This document shows, one piece after another, positions 36,019-45,261 of a DNA stretch of 64,000 nucleotides. Both the position numbers and the translations under genes were made by a program. Below the pieces are notes generated by a model. The model ran no database searches. It saw nothing but the letters and a program-made list of their open reading frames with translations, and was not told where the DNA came from. This DNA comes from Crossiella cryophila (GTDB lineage Bacteria; Actinomycetota; Actinomycetes; Mycobacteriales; Pseudonocardiaceae), in contig NZ_JACHMH010000001.1 of NCBI RefSeq assembly GCF_014204915.1, positions 4,303,501 through 4,367,500 on the forward strand. The letters are read 5' to 3'. The number at the start of each line of letters is the position of its first letter. The first letter of the stretch is position 1.

Positions 36019-36912
36019 CTAGGGCGTGGACCCGCCGGTGGCCCAGTGGGCGCGCAGGGCGGTGGCCACGGCGTGGGTGGCGGGGCTGGGGGAGCGGCGG
36101 GGGTCGTGGGTGAGCAGCACGGGGGCCTCGGTGTGCGCCGGGAGCGGCAGGGCGAGCAGGCGGCCCGAGTCGAGGAGGTCGCGGATGGCGATGGTGGGGA
36201 ACAGACCGAGGCCCAGGCCCCCCGCCACGCAGGAGCGGGCGGCCTCGATGCTGCCGAAGCGGGTGAGCCGGGGCGCGGCGTCCTGGACGGCCAGGAGCCG
36301 GTGGGCGAGGCGGTCGCTGTAGAAGCAGCCCTGTTCCAGCAGGAAGAAGCTCTCCCTGGCCAGCTGGGACCAGCGTGGGGTGCGGCCGGCGAGGCGGTGC
36401 TCCGGGGCGCACACCAGGGTGAGGGGTTCGTGGCCGAGGGGTTCGGCGGTCAGTTCGGCGGCGGGGGCGGCGTCCAGGGTGAGGGCGAGCTGGGCCTGGC
36501 CGGTGTGCAGCAGCCGGGCGCCAAGGGCGGTGCCGGCCGGGAGCAGGTGGATCTCGATCCGCGGTTGCTCGCGGCGCAGGGCGGTGATCAGTTCCGGCAG
36601 TCGGTAGGCGCACAGGGATTCGGTGGCGGCCAGGGTGACCTCGCCGCTGGGCGGGCCGTCCGCACCCGCCGCGGTGCGCAGGGCGGCCTCGGCGGTGAGC
36701 AGGTCCTCGGCGGGGCGGAGCAGTCGTCTGCCAGCGGCGGTGAGTTCGGCTCCGCCGGGCAGGCGGTCGAACAGGCGGGCGCCGAGCTGTTTCTCCAGGG
36801 TGCGGATCTGCACGGTGACCGTGGACTGGGCCAGGTGCAGCTCACTGGCGGTGGCGGTGAAGTTCCCGTTGCGGCTCAACGAGAGGAAGGTGTTCAGCAG
36901 CCGAGTGTCCAC
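36019..36912 (-). CDS. LysR-family transcriptional regulator
   Basis: A 297-residue LysR protein. It has an N-terminal winged helix (FTATASELHLAQSTVTVQIR, then LEKQLGARLFDRLPGG) and a C-terminal periplasmic-binding-like effector domain (from about residue 90). It is divergent from the PhzF-like gene at 36996, with 83 bp between starts, the usual arrangement of a LysR regulator and its target. The gap includes ATTCCGATTGGCAT, which could hold a T-N11-A box. Confidence 0.9.
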   Translation of the reverse strand: MDTRLLNTFLSLSRNGNFTATASELHLAQSTVTVQIRTLEKQLGARLFDRLPGGAELTAAGRRLLRPAEDLLTAEAALRTAAGADGPPSGEVTLAATESLCAYRLPELITALRREQPRIEIHLLPAGTALGARLLHTGQAQLALTLDAAPAAELTAEPLGHEPLTLVCAPEHRLAGRTPRWSQLARESFFLLEQGCFYSDRLAHRLLAVQDAAPRLTRFGSIEAARSCVAGGLGLGLFPTIAIRDLLDSGRLLALPLPAHTEAPVLLTHDPRRSPSPATHAVATALRAHWATGGSTP

Positions 36913-36995
36913 CCCGCCATGCTATCGCGAATTCCGATTGGCATCATGAGCAACGATCGTTGGACAGCATGACGAATCGGGACGAGGCTGAAGCC

Positions 36996-37859
36996 ATGAC
37001 ACAGCAAGCCACGAGCACTGAGGTGTTGCGCTACACCGCCTTCACCGCCGATCCGGCCGGCGGCAACCCGGCCGGGGTCGTCCTGGACGCCAGGGGCTGG
37101 ACCGACCAGCGGATGCAGGCCACCGCCGCCTACCTGGGCTACTCCGAGACCGCGTTCGTGTTGCCCGGCGCCGACCCGTGGCGGTCGGAGGTCCGCTACT
37201 TCAGCCCACTGGCCGAGGTGGCCTTCTGCGGGCACGCGACGGTGGCCACCGCGGTCGCGCTCACCGAACGCCACGGCCCCGGCGACTACACCTTCGACAC
37301 CCCGGTGGGCGAGATCCCGGTGCACACCCGGATCACCGACGGCGTGGCCAGCGCGACCCTGACCAGCGTGCCCACCCGGTTCGCGCCGGTGGCGCCCGCG
37401 CTGCTCACCGAGACCCTGACCTACCTCAACTGGCATCCACGCGACCTGGACCCGGCGCACCCGCCGGTGGTGGCCTACGGCGGCGGCCACCACCTGGTGC
37501 TGGCCGCGCGCACCCGCAAGCGGCTGGCCGACCTGTCGTATGAGTTCGAGCCGCTGGCCGCGCTGATGCGGCAGGAGAACTGGGTGACGTTGCAGCTGGT
37601 GTACTTCGACCCGGACGGCACCATCCACTCCCGCAACCCGTTCCCGGTCGGCGGGGTGGTGGAGGATCCGGCCACCGGCGCGGCCGCGGCCGCCCTGGGC
37701 GGCTACCTGCGGCCGAACCTGGACCGGCCGACCCTGCTGACCATCCGGCAGGGCGAGGACCTGGGCCGGCCGAGCCTGTTGATCGTGGAGATCGATCCGG
37801 CCGATCCGCGGATCCGGGTCACCGGGCAGGCCGTGCCACTGCCGGATCCGGTTCACTAG
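36996..37859 (+). CDS. PhzF-family isomerase/epimerase
   Basis: A 287-residue protein with the twofold PhzF hot-dog-like fold. GNPAGVVLDA and the Glu in YSETAFVLPG are at the active site of the first half, with FCGHATVATA after it. EDPATGAAAAALGGYL lies in the second half. PhzF catalyses an isomerisation in phenazine synthesis, but most relatives have unknown substrates. No other phenazine genes are present. ATG at 36996 follows GAGG. It is divergent from a LysR gene. Confidence 0.85.
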   Translation: MTQQATSTEVLRYTAFTADPAGGNPAGVVLDARGWTDQRMQATAAYLGYSETAFVLPGADPWRSEVRYFSPLAEVAFCGHATVATAVALTERHGPGDYTFDTPVGEIPVHTRITDGVASATLTSVPTRFAPVAPALLTETLTYLNWHPRDLDPAHPPVVAYGGGHHLVLAARTRKRLADLSYEFEPLAALMRQENWVTLQLVYFDPDGTIHSRNPFPVGGVVEDPATGAAAAALGGYLRPNLDRPTLLTIRQGEDLGRPSLLIVEIDPADPRIRVTGQAVPLPDPVH

Positions 37860-37864
37860 GCATC

Positions 37865-38482
37865 GTGCTGAGCGAACTGCTGACCCGGGCCGCGCACGGT
37901 GATCCGCCCCCGCCCGACGGGGGCGTGACCGTGCTGCCGCAGGGCGCCGAACAGGTGCCCGCGGTGCTGGCCTTCACCGCGCACCACGTGGTGGTCGCGG
38001 ATGTGGACCCGGACTGGGTGCGCGCCGAGCTGCCCACCGACGACCTGTCGGCGCCGTTGAACCCGCCGTTCCTGACCGCGTTGTGCGGCCGGATCGGCAG
38101 GCAGGTCAACAACATCGACGCGGTGCTGCTCGCACCGGCGGTCCGCGGCGGGCCGGAACTGGAACTGCGGCCAGCCGATACGCGCACGCACGATCGGGTG
38201 CGGCTGGCCGAGGAGTTCCGCGCCGAGGTCCGGGTGTGGACCTGCCCTGGCGGACTGGTGCTGCTGGGACGTGGGCTCGGCGGACGCTGGGAGGTCGCGG
38301 CCGAGGTGGACCCGGAGTTCCGGGGCAAGGGCCTCGGGCGGGCGCTGTTCGCGTCGGCTCGGGCGTTGACCCCGGCGGGTGAGCCGGTGTGGGCGCAGGT
38401 GGCGCCGGGAAACGCGGCCTCGCTGCGTGCGGTGCTGGCCGCGGGCTACCTGCCGCTGGGCGCGGAAGCGCTGCTCAAATAA
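37865..38482 (+). CDS. GNAT-family N-acetyltransferase
   Basis: A 205-residue protein whose C-terminal half carries the acetyl-CoA pyrophosphate loop VDPEFRGKGLGRALF and the following helix, with APGNAASLRAVLAAGYLPLG as motif B. The N-terminal 100 residues are not typical GNAT sequence. It begins 5 bp after the PhzF stop, so both are probably one transcript. Substrate unknown. Confidence 0.8.
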   Translation: MLSELLTRAAHGDPPPPDGGVTVLPQGAEQVPAVLAFTAHHVVVADVDPDWVRAELPTDDLSAPLNPPFLTALCGRIGRQVNNIDAVLLAPAVRGGPELELRPADTRTHDRVRLAEEFRAEVRVWTCPGGLVLLGRGLGGRWEVAAEVDPEFRGKGLGRALFASARALTPAGEPVWAQVAPGNAASLRAVLAAGYLPLGAEALLK

Positions 38483-38504
38483 GCGCTGGTCAGGTAGGGG
38501 GTGA

Positions 38505-38651
38505 TCAGGAGTTGTGCTCGGTGTTCTGGGCGGGGATCACCGGCTCGTGGAACAGGGTGTCGTGCGCCCACTGGCCCGACTCGGCCAGGTTCACCGCGAT
38601 GTGCGGCTGGTCCGTGGTCGGGTGGCTGAACAGGGTGTGCTGAACTGACAT
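38505..38651 (-). CDS. 48-residue orphan peptide
   Basis: ATG 38651 to TGA 38505 encodes 48 residues, starting MSVQHTLFSHPTTDQPHIA and ending PVIPAQNTEHNS. Only two or three codons end in A or T, so it is well supported as coding despite its size. It is acidic/His-rich, with no Cys, signal peptide or membrane helix. A weak GGAAA lies upstream. A RiPP precursor, a small regulator or a conserved orphan are all possible; no modifying enzyme is adjacent. Confidence 0.5.
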   Translation of the reverse strand: MSVQHTLFSHPTTDQPHIAVNLAESGQWAHDTLFHEPVIPAQNTEHNS

Positions 38652-38799
38652 TGAGTTTCCGATCTGTCCCGCGCTCCTCGGCCACGGCCCCTGAATGGGC
38701 TCACGCTGGCTCGGCGCGGATGACGTGAAGAAGGGGAGTTGCTACTCCCGACATCCACCACGGTACACGACCACGGCGTCGCGGTGGGTGAATATCGGG

Positions 38800-40506
38800 T
38801 CAACCGGTGCGTTGCATGGTCGGGGCGGGGGCCGGGGGCTGGCCGCGCAGCACGTCGGTGCGGGTGGAGCCGGGGCGGCCGAGTACCCAGCTGGATCCGC
38901 GCAGGGACTTGGCCTGTTGCTTGAGCGGGGCCAGTAGCCGGGAGGTCTCCCGGTGGTCCAGCACGCTGCCCGCCGCGCACACCAGGGTGGCCATGGACAC
39001 CGTGATGGAGCGGCCGTTGACCCGCCGGTCCGGGTCCAGTACCGCACCGGCCAGGCGCACCAGGTCGTCCAGCTCGCAGACGACCAGGAAATCGTCGCCG
39101 CCGACGTGGCCGACGCAGGCATGGCGCAGGCTCGCGGCCACGTCGGTGAGGCCGCGGCCGAGGTGGCGGATCAGGTCGTCGCCCGCGGCGAAGCCCGCGT
39201 TGTCGTTGACCCACTTGAAATTGTCCACGTCCAGCCAGCTCACCGCGAAGATCTGGCCGGTGCTGATCCGCTGGCGCAGATCCCTGGCGATGGCGTCGCT
39301 GCCGGGCAACCGGGTCAGCGGGTTGAGCGCGGCGGCGTGTTCGACCTTCATCTCGGCCATGCCGCGGAACAGGTCGGAGAGCCGCACCACGCCAAGGCAA
39401 CGGCCTGCCTCGTCCAGGACCACCAGGTCGTCGTACATCCGGTCCGAGGCGCCGCCGGACATCAGGTTGAGGGCCTCCATCGCGGTGGCGTTGGTGCCCA
39501 TCGCACGCGGTTCGTCGGCCAGCCGGGAGGCCGGGCGTTTGGCGTGCAGGGCGTGGCCGTAGGGGCCGGTGACGGCGAGCAGGAACCGGTTCCGGTCGAT
39601 CGTCCACAGTGGACGTTCTTCGGTGTCGACCAGGACGATGCTGGTGATGTCAGGGCGATCGGCGAAGATCTTGCGCGCCGCGTCCGCGGTGGCGTCCTCG
39701 GCGAGCATGGTGGCCGGGCACAGGTATTCGGTGATCCGCGGACCGGCCGTGGCCACCGGGAGTTGCACCGCGCCGACGTCGGAGAGTTCGTTGAGCGCGG
39801 CGGAGAGGGTGACCCTGGTGTTGGGGCGGCGGCTGGGCGGGGCGATCAGGTCGCCCTGGACCAGGTGGATCCCGGCCGCGCGCACCGCCTGCAGCTGCTC
39901 GCGGGTCTCCACGCCCTGCGCGATGACGGTGGCGCCCGCCTGTTTGCAGGTGTGCGCCAGCCCTTCCAGCAGGGCCTGTTTGCGGCTGTCCTCCGGCAGG
40001 CCGGCCAGTACCGCGCGGTCGAGTTTGACCAGGTTGGGTGCGACGTCGAGCAGGAAGGTGAGAGGGATGTCGCCGCCGCCGATGCCGTCGAGGGCGACCA
40101 GGAAGCCGATGGTGCGCAGCCGCCGCAGCCGCTCCAGCAACAGGTCCTGGTCCAGGTGCGAGATCGGGTCGCCGATCTCCAGGATGACCTCGCGCGGGCG
40201 GCGGCCGGTGGCGCGCAGCGCGCCGAAGAGCGCTTCCATGCCCGCCGGGTCCTCGACCACGGTGTCGGCCAGGATGTTGAGGTGCAGCGGCAGCAGCGTC
40301 TCGTGTTCGGAGGCGAACTGCACCGCGAGCACGGCCAGTTCGATGTCGAGTTCGGTGAGGCGGCCGGCTTCGGCCGCCGTGCGGAACAGGTCGTGCACGT
40401 GTCCCCGTAGCGGCCGGGCGAGCGCCTCGACCGCGACCACACCGCCGGTATTGGTATTGACCAGCGGCTGGAAGGCGACATGCACTTGGTCCAGCAGCGT
40501 GGGCAC
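38800..40506 (-). CDS. EAL-CBS-GGDEF cyclic-di-GMP protein with a degenerate EAL domain
   Basis: A 568-residue cytoplasmic protein with domains in reversed order: EAL (about 1-235), a CBS pair (about 250-400) and a C-terminal GGDEF (about 405-550, signature GGDDF). The EAL motif is present (AVEALARP, E28), as are N77 and K161. However, the DDFGxG loop reads ALDGIGGG (second Asp lost) and AEGVE reads AQGVE. Hydrolysis is therefore unlikely, and the domain may bind c-di-GMP. The GGDDF motif is compatible with cyclase activity. The CBS pair may sense adenosine nucleotides. Confidence 0.85.
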   Translation of the reverse strand: MPTLLDQVHVAFQPLVNTNTGGVVAVEALARPLRGHVHDLFRTAAEAGRLTELDIELAVLAVQFASEHETLLPLHLNILADTVVEDPAGMEALFGALRATGRRPREVILEIGDPISHLDQDLLLERLRRLRTIGFLVALDGIGGGDIPLTFLLDVAPNLVKLDRAVLAGLPEDSRKQALLEGLAHTCKQAGATVIAQGVETREQLQAVRAAGIHLVQGDLIAPPSRRPNTRVTLSAALNELSDVGAVQLPVATAGPRITEYLCPATMLAEDATADAARKIFADRPDITSIVLVDTEERPLWTIDRNRFLLAVTGPYGHALHAKRPASRLADEPRAMGTNATAMEALNLMSGGASDRMYDDLVVLDEAGRCLGVVRLSDLFRGMAEMKVEHAAALNPLTRLPGSDAIARDLRQRISTGQIFAVSWLDVDNFKWVNDNAGFAAGDDLIRHLGRGLTDVAASLRHACVGHVGGDDFLVVCELDDLVRLAGAVLDPDRRVNGRSITVSMATLVCAAGSVLDHRETSRLLAPLKQQAKSLRGSSWVLGRPGSTRTDVLRGQPPAPAPTMQRTG

Positions 40507-40603
40507 GTGCCGATCGTGCCCGGAAAATCACCAGACTTGGAGGCCGTTCACCAGGAGTTCACAGAGTCTGTGTCGCTTCGTCTCATAGGTTGAGCAGAGC
40601 CGC

Positions 40604-41773
40604 TCACAACCGCCCAAGAAACGCCATCCGGGTGCGCGTTCCCCACGGTGCGTGCTTGAAGAGCCCGGCCATGGCCGCCGCGGTGCCGCGCACGTCCTCC
40701 CGGCCGGAGAGGTAGTGCGCCTGGTCGGATTCGGGCATGGCGAAGAACAACTCGAAGAACCGGGGCAGATCGGCCGCGGGCAGCGCGAGCAGCACGCGCA
40801 AGCCGCTGCGGCGCAACGCGTGCACCGCCTTGGCCGCGGGGGACCACAGCACCCGCCAGCCGGCGGCGGCCGCGGCGTGCGGTCCGGCGGGCAGCGCGGT
40901 GTGCACGGCCTCGGCGACGCGGGGGGCCAGGGCGAGGGCGGTGGCCACGCTGAACCCGGTGGCCGGGTGCACCAGTCCGGCGGCCGCGCCGAAGGGCAGC
41001 AGGCCGCGCACGCTGGGCGGTGGATCGTCCACTCTGAACCGGACGCGTTCCTGGGTTTCGTTGCCGGACAAGGAGATCCCGTAGCGGCCGAGCCGGTCGG
41101 CGAGTTTGCGGCGGAGTTCCGGGTAGCCGAGTCCCGGCCGCCGGGCGAGGGAGGTCTCCTCGATCAGGGTGCGGCCGTCGCCGAGTGGCTGGGCGTAGAG
41201 GAAGGTGGGCCAGTCGGTGGGTCCGTTGCTGGCGTGCCGCCAGTCCATGAACACCGCTTCCTCCGCCGGGACGAGTGCGGTGACCGCCTCGGTGGGCAGC
41301 AGCACGCCGTAGGCGGTCTGTTCGGCGGCGGGTCGGCGGGGCCGTCCGCCGCAGAGGGTGCGCCGGTCGCCGGTGGCGTCCACCACGAGGCGGGCGGCCA
41401 GGGCGACGCCGTCAGTGAGCTGGACCAGGCTGCCGTCGTGGGTGTGCGCGACGGTGATGGCCGAGCCCTGGCGCACGGTCAGCGCCGGGTGCTGGAGGTA
41501 CTCGCGCAGCGCGGTGTTGTCCAGCAGCGCGTACCGGCGGCTGAGTTCGTGCCTGGTCTCGGCGATGGCCACGGTGCGCGCGGGGCAGCTGCGCACGGCC
41601 GCGCCGGGCAGGTCGAGGGGCAGCTCGTCGGTCCAGGCCGCGTAGGTCTGCCGCCACGGCCTGCCGGGCGCGGGGTCGAGCACCGTGGTGGCCAGGCCGA
41701 GCCGGGCACAGGCTCCGGCCAGCGCGAATCCCGCCGGACCGCCGCCGACCACCAGAACGTCCTGCACGTGCAT
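40604..41773 (-). CDS. Lycopene cyclase (CrtY/CrtL family)
   Basis: A 389-residue FAD-binding lycopene cyclase. It has the Rossmann motif LVVGGGPAGFALAGACA, QTAYGVLL and AVFMDWRHAS in the middle, FLYAQPL with LIEETSLARRP, and AAGLVHPATGFSVA near the C-terminus. It converts psi-end groups of lycopene to cyclic ends. No phytoene synthase, desaturase or isoprenoid gene lies nearby, so it is a detached carotenoid gene. It is 14 bp downstream of the RNase Z gene's end and in the same orientation. Confidence 0.88.
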   Translation of the reverse strand: MHVQDVLVVGGGPAGFALAGACARLGLATTVLDPAPGRPWRQTYAAWTDELPLDLPGAAVRSCPARTVAIAETRHELSRRYALLDNTALREYLQHPALTVRQGSAITVAHTHDGSLVQLTDGVALAARLVVDATGDRRTLCGGRPRRPAAEQTAYGVLLPTEAVTALVPAEEAVFMDWRHASNGPTDWPTFLYAQPLGDGRTLIEETSLARRPGLGYPELRRKLADRLGRYGISLSGNETQERVRFRVDDPPPSVRGLLPFGAAAGLVHPATGFSVATALALAPRVAEAVHTALPAGPHAAAAAGWRVLWSPAAKAVHALRRSGLRVLLALPAADLPRFFELFFAMPESDQAHYLSGREDVRGTAAAMAGLFKHAPWGTRTRMAFLGRL

Positions 41774-41787
41774 CAGCGAATCATGCG

Positions 41788-42702
41788 CTACCGCCGCGGG
41801 GGAACCGCGATCCGGTCGAGATCGGCGGCGACCACGAGTTCGCCGTCGAAGTGCTTGGCCGCCTCGGCCCGGAACAGCTCAAGATCGGGATAGCGCTGGG
41901 AGAAGTGGGTGAGCACCAGTTTGCGCACCCCGCATTCGGCGGCGACGAGCCCGGCCTGCCCGGCGGTGAGGTGCCCGACCTGGGCGGCGAGTTCGGCCTC
42001 GGTGTCCAGGAAGGTCGATTCGATGACCAGCAGGTCGGCGTCCCTGGCCAGGGTGAACACGTTCTCGCACAGCCCGGTGTCCATCACGAAGGCGAACTTC
42101 TGCCCTGGTCTGGGCACGCTGACCTCGGCCAGCTCGACCCGGCGGCCGTCCACGTCGAGGTGGCCGTCCCGGCGGAGCTGGCGGACTTGCAGGCCGCTGA
42201 TCCCGGCTTCGGCGAGTTTGTCCGGGAGCATGCGCAGCGAGTCGGGTTCGACCAGCCGGTAGCCGTAGGCCTCGACCGGGTGGGCCAGGCGGCGGGCTTC
42301 CAGGGTGCCGAAGCCGCCGGTGGCCAGCACACCGTCGCCGGTGATCGGTTCCTCGCGCAGCTCGGCGGTCTCGTGGAAGGCGGCGGCGTAGCGCAGCCGG
42401 TGGAAGTAGGCGGCGCCGGAGGCCGGGTAGTGCGCGTGCACCGGGTGCGGGACCTTGTCCAGGGACAGCCGTTGCACGATGCCGGGCACGCCGAGGCAGT
42501 GGTCGCCGTGGAAGTGGGTCAGGCAGAGCCGGGTGATCGTGCTGGCCGCGACTCCACTGTGGACCATCTGCCGCTGGGTGCCCTCGCCGGGATCGAACAG
42601 GAAGCCCTGGTCGTCCCAGCGCAGCAGGTAGCCGTTGTGGTTGCGGGCCCGGGTGGGCACCTGGCTGGCGGTGCCCAGGACGATCAGCTCGCGGTTCGAC
42701 AC
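41788..42702 (-). CDS. rnz: Ribonuclease Z (tRNA 3' endonuclease)
   Basis: A 304-residue metallo-beta-lactamase-fold protein. It has the RNase Z metal ligands ([24 protein letters not shown]) and the N-terminal [17 protein letters not shown] region. It matures tRNA 3' ends. GTG at 42702 is the only plausible start, although no clear ribosome site precedes it. Neighbours are a response regulator upstream and lycopene cyclase downstream. Confidence 0.93.
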   Translation of the reverse strand: MSNRELIVLGTASQVPTRARNHNGYLLRWDDQGFLFDPGEGTQRQMVHSGVAASTITRLCLTHFHGDHCLGVPGIVQRLSLDKVPHPVHAHYPASGAAYFHRLRYAAAFHETAELREEPITGDGVLATGGFGTLEARRLAHPVEAYGYRLVEPDSLRMLPDKLAEAGISGLQVRQLRRDGHLDVDGRRVELAEVSVPRPGQKFAFVMDTGLCENVFTLARDADLLVIESTFLDTEAELAAQVGHLTAGQAGLVAAECGVRKLVLTHFSQRYPDLELFRAEAAKHFDGELVVAADLDRIAVPPRR

Positions 42703-42740
42703 GGTGGCGACTGTAGGCGGGGGATCGGGCGTGGGCACGT

Positions 42741-43424
42741 CTATTCGCGGCCGGGGCGGACGATGCCGTGCTCGTAGGCGAAGACGATCACCTGGGCCCG
42801 GTCGCGCAGGCCGAGTTTGGTCAGGATGCGGCCCACGTGCACCTTGATGGTCAGCTCGGACAGGTGCAGCCGGGCGCCGATCTCCCGGTTGGACAGTCCC
42901 TTGGCCAGTGCGCGCAGCACCTCGTGTTCGCGGCCGGTGAGCGGATCGGGCAGCGCGGCCAGGGGGTCGGGTCGTTCGGGCACGGGCACCTGTTCGGCGA
43001 AGCGGGCGATCAGCCGCCGGGTGACCGCGGGGGCCAGCGCGGACTCCCCGGCGGCGACCACCCGGATGCCGTGCAGCAGTTCGGCGGGGGCGGCGTCCTT
43101 GAGCAGGCTGGGGTTGTTTTTTTGGCACGACGCCCCGGCGCGCAGCGCGTCGTAGACGTACTCGTCGAGGTCGAAGGTGGTCAGCACGACCACCTTGGCC
43201 GGGGAGCCGTCGGCGATGATCCGGCGGGTGGCCTCGATGCCGTCCATGCCGGGCATGCGCACGTCCATCAGCACCACGTCCGGGCGCAGTGCCCTGGTCA
43301 TGGTGACCGCCTCCGCACCGCCGCCCGCCTCGCCGAGCACCTCGAGGTCGGGTTCGGGGTTGAGCACGGAGCGGAATCCCAGGCGCAGCAACGGTTGGTC
43401 GTCCACCAGCAGCACGCCGACCAT
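42741..43424 (-). CDS. NarL/LuxR-type response regulator with an insertion next to the conserved Lys
   Basis: A 227-residue regulator. The receiver domain has acidic pocket (LLVDDQ) and phospho-acceptor D54 (LMDVRMPG). The conserved GASGFLLKD instead reads [14 protein letters not shown], an extra five residues before K109. That segment contains a run of seven A (T in the plus strand, 43117-43123). A LuxR helix-turn-helix forms the C-terminus ([20 protein letters not shown]). It is coupled to the kinase gene at 43424 and probably controls the ABC transporter encoded upstream. Confidence 0.87.
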   Translation of the reverse strand: MVGVLLVDDQPLLRLGFRSVLNPEPDLEVLGEAGGGAEAVTMTRALRPDVVLMDVRMPGMDGIEATRRIIADGSPAKVVVLTTFDLDEYVYDALRAGASCQKNNPSLLKDAAPAELLHGIRVVAAGESALAPAVTRRLIARFAEQVPVPERPDPLAALPDPLTGREHEVLRALAKGLSNREIGARLHLSELTIKVHVGRILTKLGLRDRAQVIVFAYEHGIVRPGRE

Positions 43425-44509
43425 CAGACCTCCCAGGGCAGGCGCGCGTGCACCCGCCAGCCGCCGCCTGCCACGGGGCCGGCGCTGACGGTGCCACCGT
43501 AGGCGGCGGCGCGTTCGGCGATCCCGGCCAGGCCGTGTCCACCGTCGCCGGGGTGGCCGCTGCCGGTGTCGGTGATCTCCAGGTCGACCTCGGAGTCACT
43601 GTGGCGCAACCGGACCTGGGCGAGCACGCCGGAGCCCGCGTGCCGCAGGGTGTTGGTCAGGGCTTCCTGGGTGATCCGGTAGACGATCAGGCCAATGCCG
43701 GGATTATCCTTGTCCGGCAAGCCTTCCTGGTGGAATTCCACCGGCAGTCCGGCGGCCCGGACCTGGTCCACGAGGTCCGGCAGGTCGGCCAGACCCGGTT
43801 GCGGGGCAAGGGGTTGCTCGCCTTCGCGGAGCAGGCCGACCAGGCGGCGCATGTCGGTGAGGGCGGCCCGGCCGGTGGCCGAGGTCTTGGCCAGCAGGTC
43901 CGGGGCGTTGGCCGGGTCGGCGGCGGCGCCGTCGGCGAGGGCGACCATGACGGCGAGGTTGTGCGCGACGATGTCGTGCACCTCCCTGGCGATGCGGACG
44001 CGTTCGGCGGTGGCCGCGGTGCGGGCCTGGTGCTCGAGCTGCTGCCGCCGGTAGTCCTGGTGCAGGCGCTGGCTGAGGCCGAGCACCACGGTGGCGGTGA
44101 GCACGGAGAGGATGCCGATCAGCACCTCTCCCGGCGGCCCGCTGTACACCCAGGTCCAGCCCAGCGCCAGCACGAACACCACGACCGGTGCCCACAGGTG
44201 GTGCGGTGACCGGTGCCGGGCGACCGCGTACAGCGCGAACAGGGGCGCGGTGATCAGGAACACCCCGGTGAACCCGATCTGGGTGCTGAGCATCGCGAAC
44301 GCGGCCACCACCCAGAACACGGTCAGCGGCGCCCGCCGTCGCCACACCAGGGGCAGGTGCACGGCGAGGAAGAACAGCCAGCCCACGTCGGCGATGCCGG
44401 TGCTGTCCTCCAGGACGCCGGGCGCCTCGTCGCCGCCGAGGGTCACCGGCAGCACCAGGGCGGCGGCGAGCACGGCAAGTCCGGCGTCGGCGAATCGTGG
44501 TCGATCCAT
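43424..44509 (-). CDS. Sensor histidine kinase (HisKA_3/DesK type)
   Basis: A 361-residue kinase. Four or so N-terminal helices lead into a HisKA_3 dimerisation domain ([18 protein letters not shown], phospho-His in the REVHD motif) and a HATPase domain ([12 protein letters not shown], then [16 protein letters not shown]). It has little extracellular domain, so it probably senses membrane stress. It overlaps the response-regulator start by one base and follows an ABC transporter pair in the same orientation, suggesting a drug- or peptide-sensing detoxification unit. Confidence 0.9.
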   Translation of the reverse strand: MDRPRFADAGLAVLAAALVLPVTLGGDEAPGVLEDSTGIADVGWLFFLAVHLPLVWRRRAPLTVFWVVAAFAMLSTQIGFTGVFLITAPLFALYAVARHRSPHHLWAPVVVFVLALGWTWVYSGPPGEVLIGILSVLTATVVLGLSQRLHQDYRRQQLEHQARTAATAERVRIAREVHDIVAHNLAVMVALADGAAADPANAPDLLAKTSATGRAALTDMRRLVGLLREGEQPLAPQPGLADLPDLVDQVRAAGLPVEFHQEGLPDKDNPGIGLIVYRITQEALTNTLRHAGSGVLAQVRLRHSDSEVDLEITDTGSGHPGDGGHGLAGIAERAAAYGGTVSAGPVAGGGWRVHARLPWEV

Positions 44510-44523
44510 GGTGTGCCCCCCGG

Positions 44524-45261
44524 TCACAGCTCGCGGCGGCGCAGCATCGCGGCGGCGCACCCGAGTAGGAGTATGGCCCAGCCCAGTCCCACCGCGGTGC
44601 CCTGGCCCGGGGTCAGCAGCAGTGGGGAGCCGGTGGTGAACATGGCCTGTAGCGCGAAGGTCGGCAGGTAGGGCAGCACGAGGTCGTGCAGGTCGGTGGG
44701 CAGCGAGCCGAGCAGGGCCTGCGGCAGGAGTACGAGGCCGAGCACGAATACGCCGATCGCCCCGGCCAGGCCGCGGACCAGGGTGCCCACGGCCAGCCCG
44801 AAGATCGCGGTGAGCGCGGTGGCCTCGGCCGCGCCGAGGACGGCGAGCAGCGCACCGGGGTCGCCGAGGCCGCGTGGCCGGGTCGCGAATGCCTGGTGGG
44901 CCAGGAAACCGCCGAGGTAGCCGGCGAGCAGCACCGGCAGGGTCGCGGCGAACAGGACGACAGCCTTGGCCCACAGCACCGGCAGTCGTCGCGGCACGGC
45001 CAGCAGGGTGGTGCGGATCAGGCCGGAGCTGTGCTCACCGGCCATGAAGAGCACGCCGAAGATGCCGAAGGTCAAGGCGTAGACCAGGAATCCGCCGCCG
45101 ACGGCCTCGGTGAGGGTGGCCGGGCGGTGCCGGTTGTGCCAGCCGATCAGTCCGGAGAGCAGGGTCAGGGCGAGGGGCAGGCCGAGCAGGACCAGCCAGG
45201 CGGTGCGGGTGGACAGGAGTTTGGTCCACTCGGCGCGGACCACCCGGGGGAAGGTGATCAC
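44524..45261 (-). CDS. ABC-2 transporter permease
   Basis: A 245-residue membrane protein with six predicted helices. It has an N-terminal AEWTKLLSTRTAW (the typical start of lantibiotic/bacitracin-type ABC-2 permeases) and FMAGEHSSGLIRTTLLAVPRR. GTG at 45261 overlaps the ATPase stop by 4 bp. With the ATPase at 45977 it makes an exporter, followed in the same operon by its two-component system. Confidence 0.88.
   Translation of the reverse strand: MITFPRVVRAEWTKLLSTRTAWLVLLGLPLALTLLSGLIGWHNRHRPATLTEAVGGGFLVYALTFGIFGVLFMAGEHSSGLIRTTLLAVPRRLPVLWAKAVVLFAATLPVLLAGYLGGFLAHQAFATRPRGLGDPGALLAVLGAAEATALTAIFGLAVGTLVRGLAGAIGVFVLGLVLLPQALLGSLPTDLHDLVLPYLPTFALQAMFTTGSPLLLTPGQGTAVGLGWAILLLGCAAAMLRRREL

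Noticed and set aside
36996-37859. Phenazine biosynthesis cluster suggested by the PhzF-like gene
   Set aside because: No other phz genes nearby; most PhzF-family members are not in phenazine pathways.
43105-43140. Frameshift in the response regulator at the T7 run
   Set aside because: The receiver and LuxR domains stay in one frame across the site, so the gene is intact with an in-frame insertion.
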